Assembly: GCF_021223605.1 (NCBI RefSeq) | Contig: NZ_CP075175.1 | Location: 5,411,501-5,475,500, forward strand | Direction: 5' to 3' | DNA: 64,000 nt | DNA from: Paenibacillus sp. 481 | GTDB taxonomy: Bacteria; Bacillota; Bacilli; Paenibacillales; Paenibacillaceae | Shown: positions 17,597-25,921 of the stretch, piece by piece | Numbering within the stretch: the first letter of the stretch is position 1 | Layout of the letters: each line of letters begins with the position of its first letter | Position numbers and translations under genes: made by a program | Notes under the pieces: model-generated | What the model was told of the DNA's origin: nothing | The model's input: the letters and a program-made list of their open reading frames with translations, nothing else | The model's database searches: none

Positions 17597-19888
17597 TTAC
17601 TGCTGGGGCGATTTAATCGTCGTGATGACATGATTACCCGGATAAACCAGCCCGTGCGGCGGAATGTGGATGTCTCCGCTAGCCGCTTTGTGAATCTCTT
17701 TTCCCTTGGCGTGGATCGATAAGTCTTGGATAAAGGCTACGCCCTTAACCGTTTGAATGATCCCATAAATATCACCTTTGTGTACGGTGCAGCCGAACGT
17801 CCAACCCTTCGTGCCATCCTTTAAATCCAATGGCTGTAGGTGGCTGTTCAACACGTCTAGTATCGTTAGATCGACGTCTTTCCCATTTGGCTCGACCGCA
17901 ACAACAGCTTGAACGGTTATTTCCACGTACACAGGTGCGATGATATGTACCTGGGTCGTGAGCAGCCGGTACGGTTCGATGTAGGCTTTAATCGCCTGCA
18001 AGAACGCTTGGCTGGGCATAGGCTTCAAGGCATCGCTATATGGGATGACGACAACGCTCATATGCGTAGGAGACTTCCGCGCAGGATAATCTTTCAAGCC
18101 CGGCTTGTACAAAGGCAGTGCTTTGGATCTAGCAACGCGAAGCCCTGGCGTCGATTTTACGATTTCTTCAAAGTCTTCGTTTGTGACCGCGCTATGTCTT
18201 TTCTTGAGCGCCAGCGTTATTTTTCCCTTGGCATCCTCTATCGTTTCCCGCTCGACGCCTCCGGTGCCGTGAAATCGGTTATTTCCTGTAAGCGACAACA
18301 GCTCCGTCGAGCTTCCGCTTATCCCGTTCATCTCGTGTCGCTCGTTATGCGTAAACACAGAGTTGCTCTTAATGTTTCCCCGCTGTCCTCCCCCGACCTT
18401 GCTGGCGATGATCCGAATGTTAGAGCGCTCGGACGCTTCTGGAATCATCCCCTGCTCATGATCACCAAACAATAGCTCTCCTTTTTCATGGTCCAGCACG
18501 TAATGTCGGTCATAGGAGGATGAATGATCAAAATCATCCACCCGAGTCCAGTCGTACCAAATTAACTCTTCGTATCCATCGTGTCGTTCCCCGACTTGAA
18601 GCCGAAAGAACTCGGGCAGCAAGTTGTCCTTATACAGTGGATACACCTGTTCAGGAAGCCCCCTGCTGTCGCCGATCCAGCGCTCCTGCTCAAAGGCTGG
18701 AGCATACGATATAAGCCTAATCGTTTGCCTCCCATCCGGTGGCATCGCACCGTGGATTCCATCGCCAAACTCCACCACGGTTTCCTTCGTTTCAGGATTC
18801 CTGAGCAGTGTAAAGCCTTGTTCCATCGGACCGAGCAGAGACAACGAGTCCGTACATTGCCAATCCATCCAACCGCCGTCTGCTTGCCGCACTTGTACTT
18901 CAACTTTACCGTAGTAGCTCAAGTAGTCGTCGACAGTGAACATCTGTCCCGGCTTGCTCGTCCCATCGATCAACAGCTCGGAGGAAAGTGTATCGTAATG
19001 GGAGGCTGCCACTGTATTCAAGCACATATTTAGCATTTGTGGTGCGACCTCATACCCATCCTCGACGACTGTAAAGCAAATCCAATATCGCGCTCGATCG
19101 TTGGTCGGATACATGGTAATTGGGTGCATCTCACTCGGAATTCGAAAAGTAATTCGACCACTGCAAGTGAACTGACACGTTTCATCGACCAAGATCTCGA
19201 GCGGCTGCCAATTGGCCACAACTTCTTGAGCGTCCAGTGACGAGCCGAAATAGGTACAGGACAATTGGACAGTCGGATAATGGCAGCTTCGTTTGCCGTT
19301 GTCATTGCCTGTCGCGCTTCCTAATGAAATCGGATAATCTTCATAGAGATGAACCGTCAACGCCAAGCTTTTCCCTATAGGTAACGGAGAATCGAAACCC
19401 AAATATAGCTTGCTGCCCGCCTCCGCCTTCGGGCCGAATACGTAGAATGCCGCCCCGATATACGCATTGGCAGAGGTACGATCCACTTGTTCTGTGTCGG
19501 AACGGACGAGCACTTTGGAGATGCCGTTTGGAACGAGCAAAATCGTTTCGTCCGTTTCAAACGATTCCCCGCCTGCCTCCAATTTGGTTCCTTTAGGGAC
19601 GACCGTTTCTGTAGTAACCTGATTAAAGGTCACGTCTACCTTCGCGAATGCTGCATCCTCTCGGCGAATACCGAGCAGCTTCAGAAACTTCAGCTCATTT
19701 TTAACCGTAACTCGATTTAAAAAATATTGCTGCATCTCCGTCAACCATGCTAAAAGCTCGATCAACGTAATACCGGGATCATGAACGTTTTCATCCGTCC
19801 AATTCGGACTTAATTTAGGAATAAGTTGCTTGGCATTCTTTACAATCTGTTCAAAGTCCCTATCGTCCAAATTCGGTAAAGGCAGCAT
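17597..19888 (-). CDS. Baseplate assembly protein J-like (Afp12/TIGR02243-type)
   Basis: A 763-residue wedge protein. The N-terminus LPNLDDRDFEQIVKNAKQLI and the block DPGITLIELLAWLTEMQQY are hallmarks of the eCIS/phage 'putative baseplate assembly protein' family. A central stretch VVEFGDGIHGAMPPDGR and a C-terminal gpJ-like region (about 540-740, including GTGGVERETIEDAK) follow. ATG 19888 is preferred over GTG 19891, with GAGGGGG 7 nt upstream. It is a paralogue of the next gene upstream, which has the same N-terminal layout, GDGIHGKMPP motif and C-terminal gpJ region. The pair corresponds to Afp11/Afp12. Confidence 0.9.
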   Translation of the reverse strand: MLPLPNLDDRDFEQIVKNAKQLIPKLSPNWTDENVHDPGITLIELLAWLTEMQQYFLNRVTVKNELKFLKLLGIRREDAAFAKVDVTFNQVTTETVVPKGTKLEAGGESFETDETILLVPNGISKVLVRSDTEQVDRTSANAYIGAAFYVFGPKAEAGSKLYLGFDSPLPIGKSLALTVHLYEDYPISLGSATGNDNGKRSCHYPTVQLSCTYFGSSLDAQEVVANWQPLEILVDETCQFTCSGRITFRIPSEMHPITMYPTNDRARYWICFTVVEDGYEVAPQMLNMCLNTVAASHYDTLSSELLIDGTSKPGQMFTVDDYLSYYGKVEVQVRQADGGWMDWQCTDSLSLLGPMEQGFTLLRNPETKETVVEFGDGIHGAMPPDGRQTIRLISYAPAFEQERWIGDSRGLPEQVYPLYKDNLLPEFFRLQVGERHDGYEELIWYDWTRVDDFDHSSSYDRHYVLDHEKGELLFGDHEQGMIPEASERSNIRIIASKVGGGQRGNIKSNSVFTHNERHEMNGISGSSTELLSLTGNNRFHGTGGVERETIEDAKGKITLALKKRHSAVTNEDFEEIVKSTPGLRVARSKALPLYKPGLKDYPARKSPTHMSVVVIPYSDALKPMPSQAFLQAIKAYIEPYRLLTTQVHIIAPVYVEITVQAVVAVEPNGKDVDLTILDVLNSHLQPLDLKDGTKGWTFGCTVHKGDIYGIIQTVKGVAFIQDLSIHAKGKEIHKAASGDIHIPPHGLVYPGNHVITTIKSPQQ

Positions 19889-19906
19889 CACATAGCCCCC
19901 TCGTCG

Positions 19907-22900
19907 TTACTGAATGTTAACTGTTATTCGATGCTTCCCATTAACGATGACACGATGTGGCAGACCAGCCCACACAGCAGCATCTGCTTCGGTTCGTTGT
20001 CCGTACTCGATCCGCACAACACTCAGCGCAATGTCACTAACGAAACTAACACCGCGGATCGCCTTCAATAAGCCGTAAAAAATAGACTCATGGATCATTT
20101 CCCCGATGCTCCACCCTTTCCCATCGTAATTGCCGTTAACGGGATCTAAAAAGCGATTTAGTGTCTCAATCGACACCTCTTCTACCGATAAAATGCTTTC
20201 CATTCGCGTAACGAATAGCGAAGCCGAAACAGATACTTCAAGGTAAGCGGGCTGAATAACTTGGATACGATCTGGAAAAGCGACGATACTCGGCGTGCGT
20301 TCCAATAAGTAGGTTTCTACTTGTTTTTTCAGTTCTGGAAAAAAAGGAGCGTCAGACATCCCGCCGTGGGTAATAACCACGACCGTAATACAGCCGGGCT
20401 CACGCTCCAAATTAGCGTTGTAATTCGCTAGACATTTAACTTTATGTATATTCGGGCACGCTTCTCTAGCTAGCCATTCGAAATCCTGTGCAGCAATGGC
20501 ACGATTGCGATGCTTGACAACGTTGGGACCGCGTCGCAGCACCTCTTCCATCGTTTCTGTATCGCTGCCACCTCCGGAAGCTTGAGGGTTGTATACCGAC
20601 TGAATAAACGCGATAGAGTTTTTCAAATTGATGATTTGAAAAGCGTCCAGATTCCCCTGCCGCCCGCCTCCGACTCGATAATGAACTTTCACGCTCTCAG
20701 GCCCCGCATTTGGCGGCATTTTTCCATGGATTCCATCCCCAAACCGAATATGTCCCGCCGCTCGATGAATCACGTAATGTCGGTCATTCCAGCCTGAATC
20801 GGCAAAAGAATCGACTGGCAGCCACGCGACCCAACATTTCTGGATATGCTGCTCTGAATCGCGAATCGCTTGCACGGGGTGCCGACCTTCCCTTTGAAGT
20901 GCCTCAATTTCACTCTCGGTGAGATGTCCGGTCTCATTGATCCACACTTCCTCAGAGATGACCGGTGATTGCTCAAGCACGTAAGCGTCGCTCCCGTCAG
21001 CAAGCTTCTTTTTCCAAGTCAACTCATTACGGATGCTCTCTTGCTGCATAACCCGTGCCGTATTGAGGTAAATTCCTTTGACAATCGGCAGTGGTTGCCC
21101 TTTGTCCTGCTGTTCAAGCAGTCGGTCGCGGTTAACCGCACGAATCCAGTACAACCTTTGCCCAAAATAGGACACTATGGCGAAATCGGGTGGCCCTGCA
21201 AATTGTATCGTCCCGCTCCGTGTCAAAGACTCCGTTGTATCGATCGTCTTAAGCTTGCGCCATGTGACTTCACTGCCGTACTGACTTGTGTATTCCCAGT
21301 CCAGCACAGGAATTTGCGAGCTCGTGTAGCGCTGCTCCTGCAAAGAAAAGTATAGACTGATCGGTCCTTTCATCGGCGGGATGGCGAAACCCATATAAAA
21401 AGCCGGATACTCGCAATCGATTGCAGCAAACGGCTGAAACAGTTGGCTTCCGTAAATCGCCGCAACAGTTCTGTCGGCATACTCAGCGTTGTTGGATGTC
21501 AAACAAACATCCGGTGAAAACAGCTTCTCCTTAAATTCATAAAATAGCTGAACGTCTTCAACCCAAGGAGAAAAATAAATAGGATTAGCTGTATGTATCG
21601 GATCTATATGTAAAATGCGAACCCGAATCCAGCAACTAAGCCGTGAGTTCACAACGGTTTCTTTCAGATCAGGAGGACAGTCGAACACGACCGTCTGTAC
21701 TCTTTTTTCCGTATTGCAAAATAAATCTTCATAGGGGGAGCGGTCGAATAGCTTGACCCAGCTTTCTCCGTCCCAATATTCCCAGCGTACTTTTTCCACG
21801 ACCATTTTTTGCGGTTCGGGACGCTCGAATTGGGACTGCTTCATGATTGGCTTCCAATCGATTTTTGGCAACGCTTCGTTGTTCCACTCGTTGCAATGCG
21901 TTTGCAGTTGAAATTGTAGTGTAATTTTCCCTTCCTTTTTGCTGAACACTTCACAGCTTCCGATATAAAACACCGCATATGGCGCAAAATACTCACCGAA
22001 CGGGTATCCTCCCGTCTGGGTAAGCTGAATATCATTAAAAAATAAAAAATCAGGCGCTATACCAACGTGACCAGCTTGCTCGACATGCTCAGACTTCAAC
22101 TTCAAACCGTCAATACGAATGTCCTGTATCGGAAAAGGAGCGCCATCCCGCGCTAGCGGTTTATGGAGCGTGCATTTTATCCACATACCATCAGTTCCCG
22201 CGATACACTGCGGAATGATGTGTGCTATCTTTTTTTTGTGCAAAAAAATGCGGTTATCCCGCACGGTTACTTCATCAAATGGAACCCATCCACCCTCGGC
22301 CCCGTATGCCCACTGTACGGCGGTATCGTCCCCCAGCTTCGTGCAGATCTCATTTTCCAAATAGCGCTGCTCAGAATTGGAGATTACGATTTGAATCACG
22401 GCCGCATGACGAATAAGCAACAAATCGCGATGGGCCAAATAAAGGGTGTGAGCTTGCATATTTGCTCCCTCATCGAACTGAAACATCGTAAACGGTGTTG
22501 ACGAAGAGGAACATAAAGGGCCAGCACGACCAAGACCAAGTGCCCGTGCAATATAATCTCTGTCGGGACTGACGTTATAAGCATCTACAACTTCCGCTGG
22601 CGTGGCGAGTATTGCGCCCGTAGTCTCAAAGATGACATCTTCTGTGCCGTCAGGCGTCTTCCCCGTCACCTGAGTCCCCTCAGGAATGAGCACCGGTTCT
22701 TTTGCGCCCGTACTGAGCTCAAAGGTTACGTAGCCCTGTGCTGGTTTAGGGGGTAGAAAGGAGATGCCTAACATATTTAAAAAAGCAATAAAGTTTTTGT
22801 AAGGCACTTGATTAAGCCGCTTGCTATTTTGCTCGAACATGTCGGCGAAAATAAGCATTAAAGCTGTCCCCGCATCTGGATCTTCAAAGGAACATTTCCA

Positions 22901-22984
22901 TTCTGGCGTATAGTAAGGGGCTATGCGCTTGATTTGCTCGATTAATTGTTTAGCGTCTTCTGGTCCAATCTTTGGTGGTTTCAT
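19907..22984 (-). CDS. Baseplate assembly protein J-like (Afp11-type), large paralogue
   Basis: A 1025-residue wedge protein of the same family as its downstream neighbour. The N-terminus has DAGTALMLIFADMFEQNSKR, corresponding to the DPGITLIELLAWLTEM block of the paralogue. The C-terminal third has RFGDGIHGKMPPNAGPESVK and VGGGRQGNLDAF, then the gpJ-like core (ASGGGSDTETMEEVLRRGPN onward). The roughly 260 additional residues lie mostly in the middle. The start follows GGGG by 7 nt. It follows gp25 by 44 bp; the order gp25 - Afp11 - Afp12 is the usual eCIS arrangement. Confidence 0.9.
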   Translation of the reverse strand: MKPPKIGPEDAKQLIEQIKRIAPYYTPEWKCSFEDPDAGTALMLIFADMFEQNSKRLNQVPYKNFIAFLNMLGISFLPPKPAQGYVTFELSTGAKEPVLIPEGTQVTGKTPDGTEDVIFETTGAILATPAEVVDAYNVSPDRDYIARALGLGRAGPLCSSSSTPFTMFQFDEGANMQAHTLYLAHRDLLLIRHAAVIQIVISNSEQRYLENEICTKLGDDTAVQWAYGAEGGWVPFDEVTVRDNRIFLHKKKIAHIIPQCIAGTDGMWIKCTLHKPLARDGAPFPIQDIRIDGLKLKSEHVEQAGHVGIAPDFLFFNDIQLTQTGGYPFGEYFAPYAVFYIGSCEVFSKKEGKITLQFQLQTHCNEWNNEALPKIDWKPIMKQSQFERPEPQKMVVEKVRWEYWDGESWVKLFDRSPYEDLFCNTEKRVQTVVFDCPPDLKETVVNSRLSCWIRVRILHIDPIHTANPIYFSPWVEDVQLFYEFKEKLFSPDVCLTSNNAEYADRTVAAIYGSQLFQPFAAIDCEYPAFYMGFAIPPMKGPISLYFSLQEQRYTSSQIPVLDWEYTSQYGSEVTWRKLKTIDTTESLTRSGTIQFAGPPDFAIVSYFGQRLYWIRAVNRDRLLEQQDKGQPLPIVKGIYLNTARVMQQESIRNELTWKKKLADGSDAYVLEQSPVISEEVWINETGHLTESEIEALQREGRHPVQAIRDSEQHIQKCWVAWLPVDSFADSGWNDRHYVIHRAAGHIRFGDGIHGKMPPNAGPESVKVHYRVGGGRQGNLDAFQIINLKNSIAFIQSVYNPQASGGGSDTETMEEVLRRGPNVVKHRNRAIAAQDFEWLAREACPNIHKVKCLANYNANLEREPGCITVVVITHGGMSDAPFFPELKKQVETYLLERTPSIVAFPDRIQVIQPAYLEVSVSASLFVTRMESILSVEEVSIETLNRFLDPVNGNYDGKGWSIGEMIHESIFYGLLKAIRGVSFVSDIALSVVRIEYGQRTEADAAVWAGLPHRVIVNGKHRITVNIQ

Positions 22985-23028
22985 CTAGCCACCCCCTTTG
23001 CTCGGAATGGGCCGAACTTCAGTAGCAG

Positions 23029-23430
23029 TTATTTAATTCCTTCATGGAGGTAGTACGGATAGACGAGATTGTACAGATTGTTCGTCGTTCGAACCACATA
23101 TCGAATCGAAACTAGCAGCCGTTGTGGGCTTTCTGGGTCTGATTCGGAATGAACCTCAACGTCAGTTACACGCGGTTCCCACGTCTGAATAGCTTTCTTG
23201 ATGCTTGTTTCAATTAAGTGCCGCGTGGTGCGATCGGTTAATCCGAATACATAGCGATCAGCATCACAGCCAAAATCGCTTCTCATTACCCGCTCGCCTG
23301 GAGAAGTTCGTAAAATGATCCGAATCGCTTCCGCGATATCATCCTCGAACTCCGACATAACGATCCGACCGGTAGCTGCATCTACCTGAACGGGAAATTT
23401 CCATCCTCTACCGAGAAACGTTTTGTTCAT
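23029..23430 (-). CDS. Baseplate wedge protein, gp25/GPW family (Afp9-like)
   Basis: A 133-residue protein with the GPW_gp25 signature: an opening FLGRGWKFPVQVD, the helix DIAEAIRIILRTSPGERVM, the conserved RSDFGCD turn, and EPRVTDVEV. T4 gp25 homologues join the wedge to the first sheath ring and nucleate sheath polymerisation. The length is normal for the family. GGGGG lies 6 nt before the ATG. It sits between the spike gene and the two J-like genes. Confidence 0.93.
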   Translation of the reverse strand: MNKTFLGRGWKFPVQVDAATGRIVMSEFEDDIAEAIRIILRTSPGERVMRSDFGCDADRYVFGLTDRTTRHLIETSIKKAIQTWEPRVTDVEVHSESDPESPQRLLVSIRYVVRTTNNLYNLVYPYYLHEGIK

Positions 23431-23451
23431 CTCAAGCCCCCGTTTGTTAAG

Positions 23452-24171
23452 CTAATTAAATTTCACTAAGCTGCCTTTAATGTTAACGATGCCATCTGAT
23501 TCAATATTTAAAGAGGCACTGCCCTTCAATTTCAACGCAGCTGAAGCCTCGACCGCAACTTCCAATGCTTTTATGGATACCGAATTCGTGCCGGAAATCG
23601 TAATTTCTCCTTTAGCGTTTAGGGTAAGCGTGGATGATTGGCTTTTCACTGTGATCTGCCCAGAAGATCCACCTTGAATCTGGATACTGTTCGTTCCGTT
23701 GGCATCCGCAATTTTAATCGTTTCTGCCTGATCGTCGCACTGAATGATTTGCCCTTTTGCCGTATTAATAATAATTTTGCCGGCTGAGGTATCGTCGTCG
23801 AACGTAATCTCATGCCCTGCTCGGGAACGGATTTTACGCAGATTATTGTCCTCATTTGCTTTAGGGGCAGGCTGCGTGCTGCTCCACAACATGCCGATCA
23901 CATACGGCTGACGAATTTCCCCAAGATGAAAAGCAACGAGCACTTCGTCCCCTACTTCGGGTACAAAATAGCTTCCACGGTCACTGCCAGCCATGAGTGT
24001 GGCGATACGCGTCCAATCCGTTTCATTCTCGCTCTCACGTAGTGGAAGCTTTAGCTTCACTCTTCCTAAATTTTCGGGATCTTTATTGTTCGTCACAATC
24101 GCAACCATAACGCCGTCTACCTTGCGGTAAGAACGATCATTTCCGTAAAATGAAGGCTCAAATAAACTCAC
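23452..24171 (-). CDS. Spike protein, gpV/VgrG C-terminal type (Afp8 C-part)
   Basis: A 239-residue protein with an OB-fold type N-terminal half (GVMVAIVTNNKDPENLGRVK, then FVPEVGDEVLVAF and YVIGMLWSS), as in gpV/VgrG gp5 domains. The C-terminal beta-helix-like run has repeated short strands such as GKIIINTAKG, SGQITVKSQ, KGEITISG and DGIVNIKGS. It forms the shaft carrying the PAAR tip. Translation starts at GTG, overlapping the upstream hub stop as GTGA, which implies coupling. Together with the upstream gpD-like gene it supplies what is one VgrG polypeptide in type VI systems. Confidence 0.92.
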   Translation of the reverse strand: MSLFEPSFYGNDRSYRKVDGVMVAIVTNNKDPENLGRVKLKLPLRESENETDWTRIATLMAGSDRGSYFVPEVGDEVLVAFHLGEIRQPYVIGMLWSSTQPAPKANEDNNLRKIRSRAGHEITFDDDTSAGKIIINTAKGQIIQCDDQAETIKIADANGTNSIQIQGGSSGQITVKSQSSTLTLNAKGEITISGTNSVSIKALEVAVEASAALKLKGSASLNIESDGIVNIKGSLVKFN

Positions 24172-25265
24172 ACCGCATTACCTCCTACCTTAAAGCGAAT
24201 GATGTAGCCTGAACTATCGATGGTGTGAGTAACCGCTTTTAAATAGTAAGGCTGGCTCAATTTTTGGCCGACTCCTTCGAGCGTCAAATATCGGCCCGCA
24301 ATCAATTCGGGTATGCCGATACATTCCCCGTTTCCAGAAATGAGCTGCATAGCCTTATGGTTCAATATCGCATCGGCCTTTTTTTGAGCTTCTTGGACGG
24401 TATCTACATTGGTATAAACGTATTCCTTATATGTTCCGAGCGCATTCATGATGTCCTTGCCCGTCTTTGAGTTTCCACCTAGCTTCGTCACCTGTGTAGA
24501 GGAGGCTTCAATTAGCTGTGTTTGGATGGGGTCCCAGCTTCGTACGACGACCTCACCGATTTGTGAAGCGATATTCATTTCCGGAGTGAAGCTTCGTAAT
24601 GTTTTCCCCCATACTAACGTCATGACCGGAGTCATTTGTGTTAATGCTTTGCGAAAATACATCGTCTTGCCTACGATAAAAAAGTCATAGTTAATTTCTT
24701 TGGCCATCTGCGTTAAAAATTGAAAATCGTTGCATTCGTTCTGGGCGATTATATCAATGGCCTCTCCAGAGTCGTCGACCGACACGTCAGACACGTACTG
24801 TTTGCCGACCTCTGCTGCTACCTCGCTAAACTTTTTTTGCTCCCATGATCGGGATTTGAGTCCTCTCATCATCAGGAATGAAATATCCATTCCCCTAACC
24901 ATCAGTTTCGGCAATCCCCCTTCCGACGGAAAATCGCACGTTACCGAGGTAATCAGACCGTACAAGAGCGTTTCTAGTTTATCGACGTACCCGAACTTAA
25001 TCTCGATATACGTTCCAACGGCGAAATATTCGTCCAGCCATTGAAACTCTCTTTTAACGATATCAAACGCGTTATTAACGGTAAAATTGAACGAATTGGC
25101 TTCGGTCTCGACGCTTGTCTCAACTGTTATTCGGCTGACCGCCACGGTTGTCGTAATGTTCGCACCATTAATCAGAATCTGAAAAGTGGGCGCTAGGAAG
25201 TCACGATATTTTTTTTCAATGGCTTCGAATGTGTAAGCCGTTTGATTTAGCGTTAATTGTCCCAT
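24168..25265 (-). CDS. Hub protein, late control gpD family (Afp8 N-part)
   Basis: A 365-residue baseplate hub protein. Features typical of gpD/gp27-like hubs include NSFNFTVNNAFD early, IEIKFGYVDK followed by LLYGLITSV, GMDISFLMMRG, a central NDFQFLTQMAKEINYDFFI and the C-terminal GRYLTLEGVGQKLSQPYYL with HTIDSSGY. The hub binds the tube end and the spike. GGAG lies 7 nt before ATG. It follows the LysM gene by 4 bp and overlaps the spike gene by 4 nt, a tightly coupled block. Confidence 0.92.
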   Translation of the reverse strand: MGQLTLNQTAYTFEAIEKKYRDFLAPTFQILINGANITTTVAVSRITVETSVETEANSFNFTVNNAFDIVKREFQWLDEYFAVGTYIEIKFGYVDKLETLLYGLITSVTCDFPSEGGLPKLMVRGMDISFLMMRGLKSRSWEQKKFSEVAAEVGKQYVSDVSVDDSGEAIDIIAQNECNDFQFLTQMAKEINYDFFIVGKTMYFRKALTQMTPVMTLVWGKTLRSFTPEMNIASQIGEVVVRSWDPIQTQLIEASSTQVTKLGGNSKTGKDIMNALGTYKEYVYTNVDTVQEAQKKADAILNHKAMQLISGNGECIGIPELIAGRYLTLEGVGQKLSQPYYLKAVTHTIDSSGYIIRFKVGGNAV

Positions 25266-25269
25266 AGGT

Positions 25270-25890
25270 TTACTCCAATCGCGGAACGACCAGCTGCATT
25301 CCTGATGTTAGCCAACGAGGATTATCAATCCCATTCGCTTTGGCAATCTCTCGCCACATTGCTGGAGTTTCATATTCTTCGCTAGCCATTATCCACAGCT
25401 GTTCCCCCTGCTTGAGCTGGCGCAACTTCGTACGATCCGCCGATTGACGCGGAATTTGCTGTAGCTGCTCCGTTATCGATTTCACTTCACGAAACGTGAC
25501 GTTCAGTGTTGCACGCACGGGGGTTCCATCGCCAAGAAACATCGTGTATTTTTGGGTTACTTTTTCCAATACACCGCTAAAGTCCATGGAGCCCCACACG
25601 AACCGACATTTGGGCGGTGCATGAAGGTCTTTGTCGATGTTCAGCAAGTTGACAATTTGCAGCGTAAAGGTGCGGACGTCAGATCCTAATTCGTACGTAT
25701 CGAAAAACAAATCCATCGTTAACGTCGTCGAATCACCGCTAATAAATTGGGTGATTGGGCTAGAGAGTCCAGGAATCGTCGGCAGCGCATATTTATTGCT
25801 TGCACTGAGCGAGTACTCGTTCGGATTGAACAAGACATCGATATGAAGTTTGGGCTGGTCTACAATGATCTTTGCTTTTGTAAGCTGCAC
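25270..25890 (-). CDS. LysM-containing tube-baseplate adaptor (Afp7-like)
   Basis: A 206-residue protein with two parts: an N-terminal region containing VLFNPNEYSLS and DLFFDTYELGSDVR, typical of contractile-injection 'LysM peptidoglycan-binding' adaptors, and a C-terminal LysM-like segment (QLWIMASEEYETPAMWREIA, then GMQLVVPRL). Such proteins (Afp7, gp53-like) connect the central hub to the wedge. I prefer GTG 25890 over GTG 25899 because AGAGGG is 8 nt upstream of it. It lies 31 bp after the large repeat protein and 4 bp before the hub gene. Confidence 0.88.
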   Translation of the reverse strand: MQLTKAKIIVDQPKLHIDVLFNPNEYSLSASNKYALPTIPGLSSPITQFISGDSTTLTMDLFFDTYELGSDVRTFTLQIVNLLNIDKDLHAPPKCRFVWGSMDFSGVLEKVTQKYTMFLGDGTPVRATLNVTFREVKSITEQLQQIPRQSADRTKLRQLKQGEQLWIMASEEYETPAMWREIAKANGIDNPRWLTSGMQLVVPRLE

Positions 25891-25921
25891 ACTCGTCACC
25901 CTCTATGCTGGATTTGCTCGG

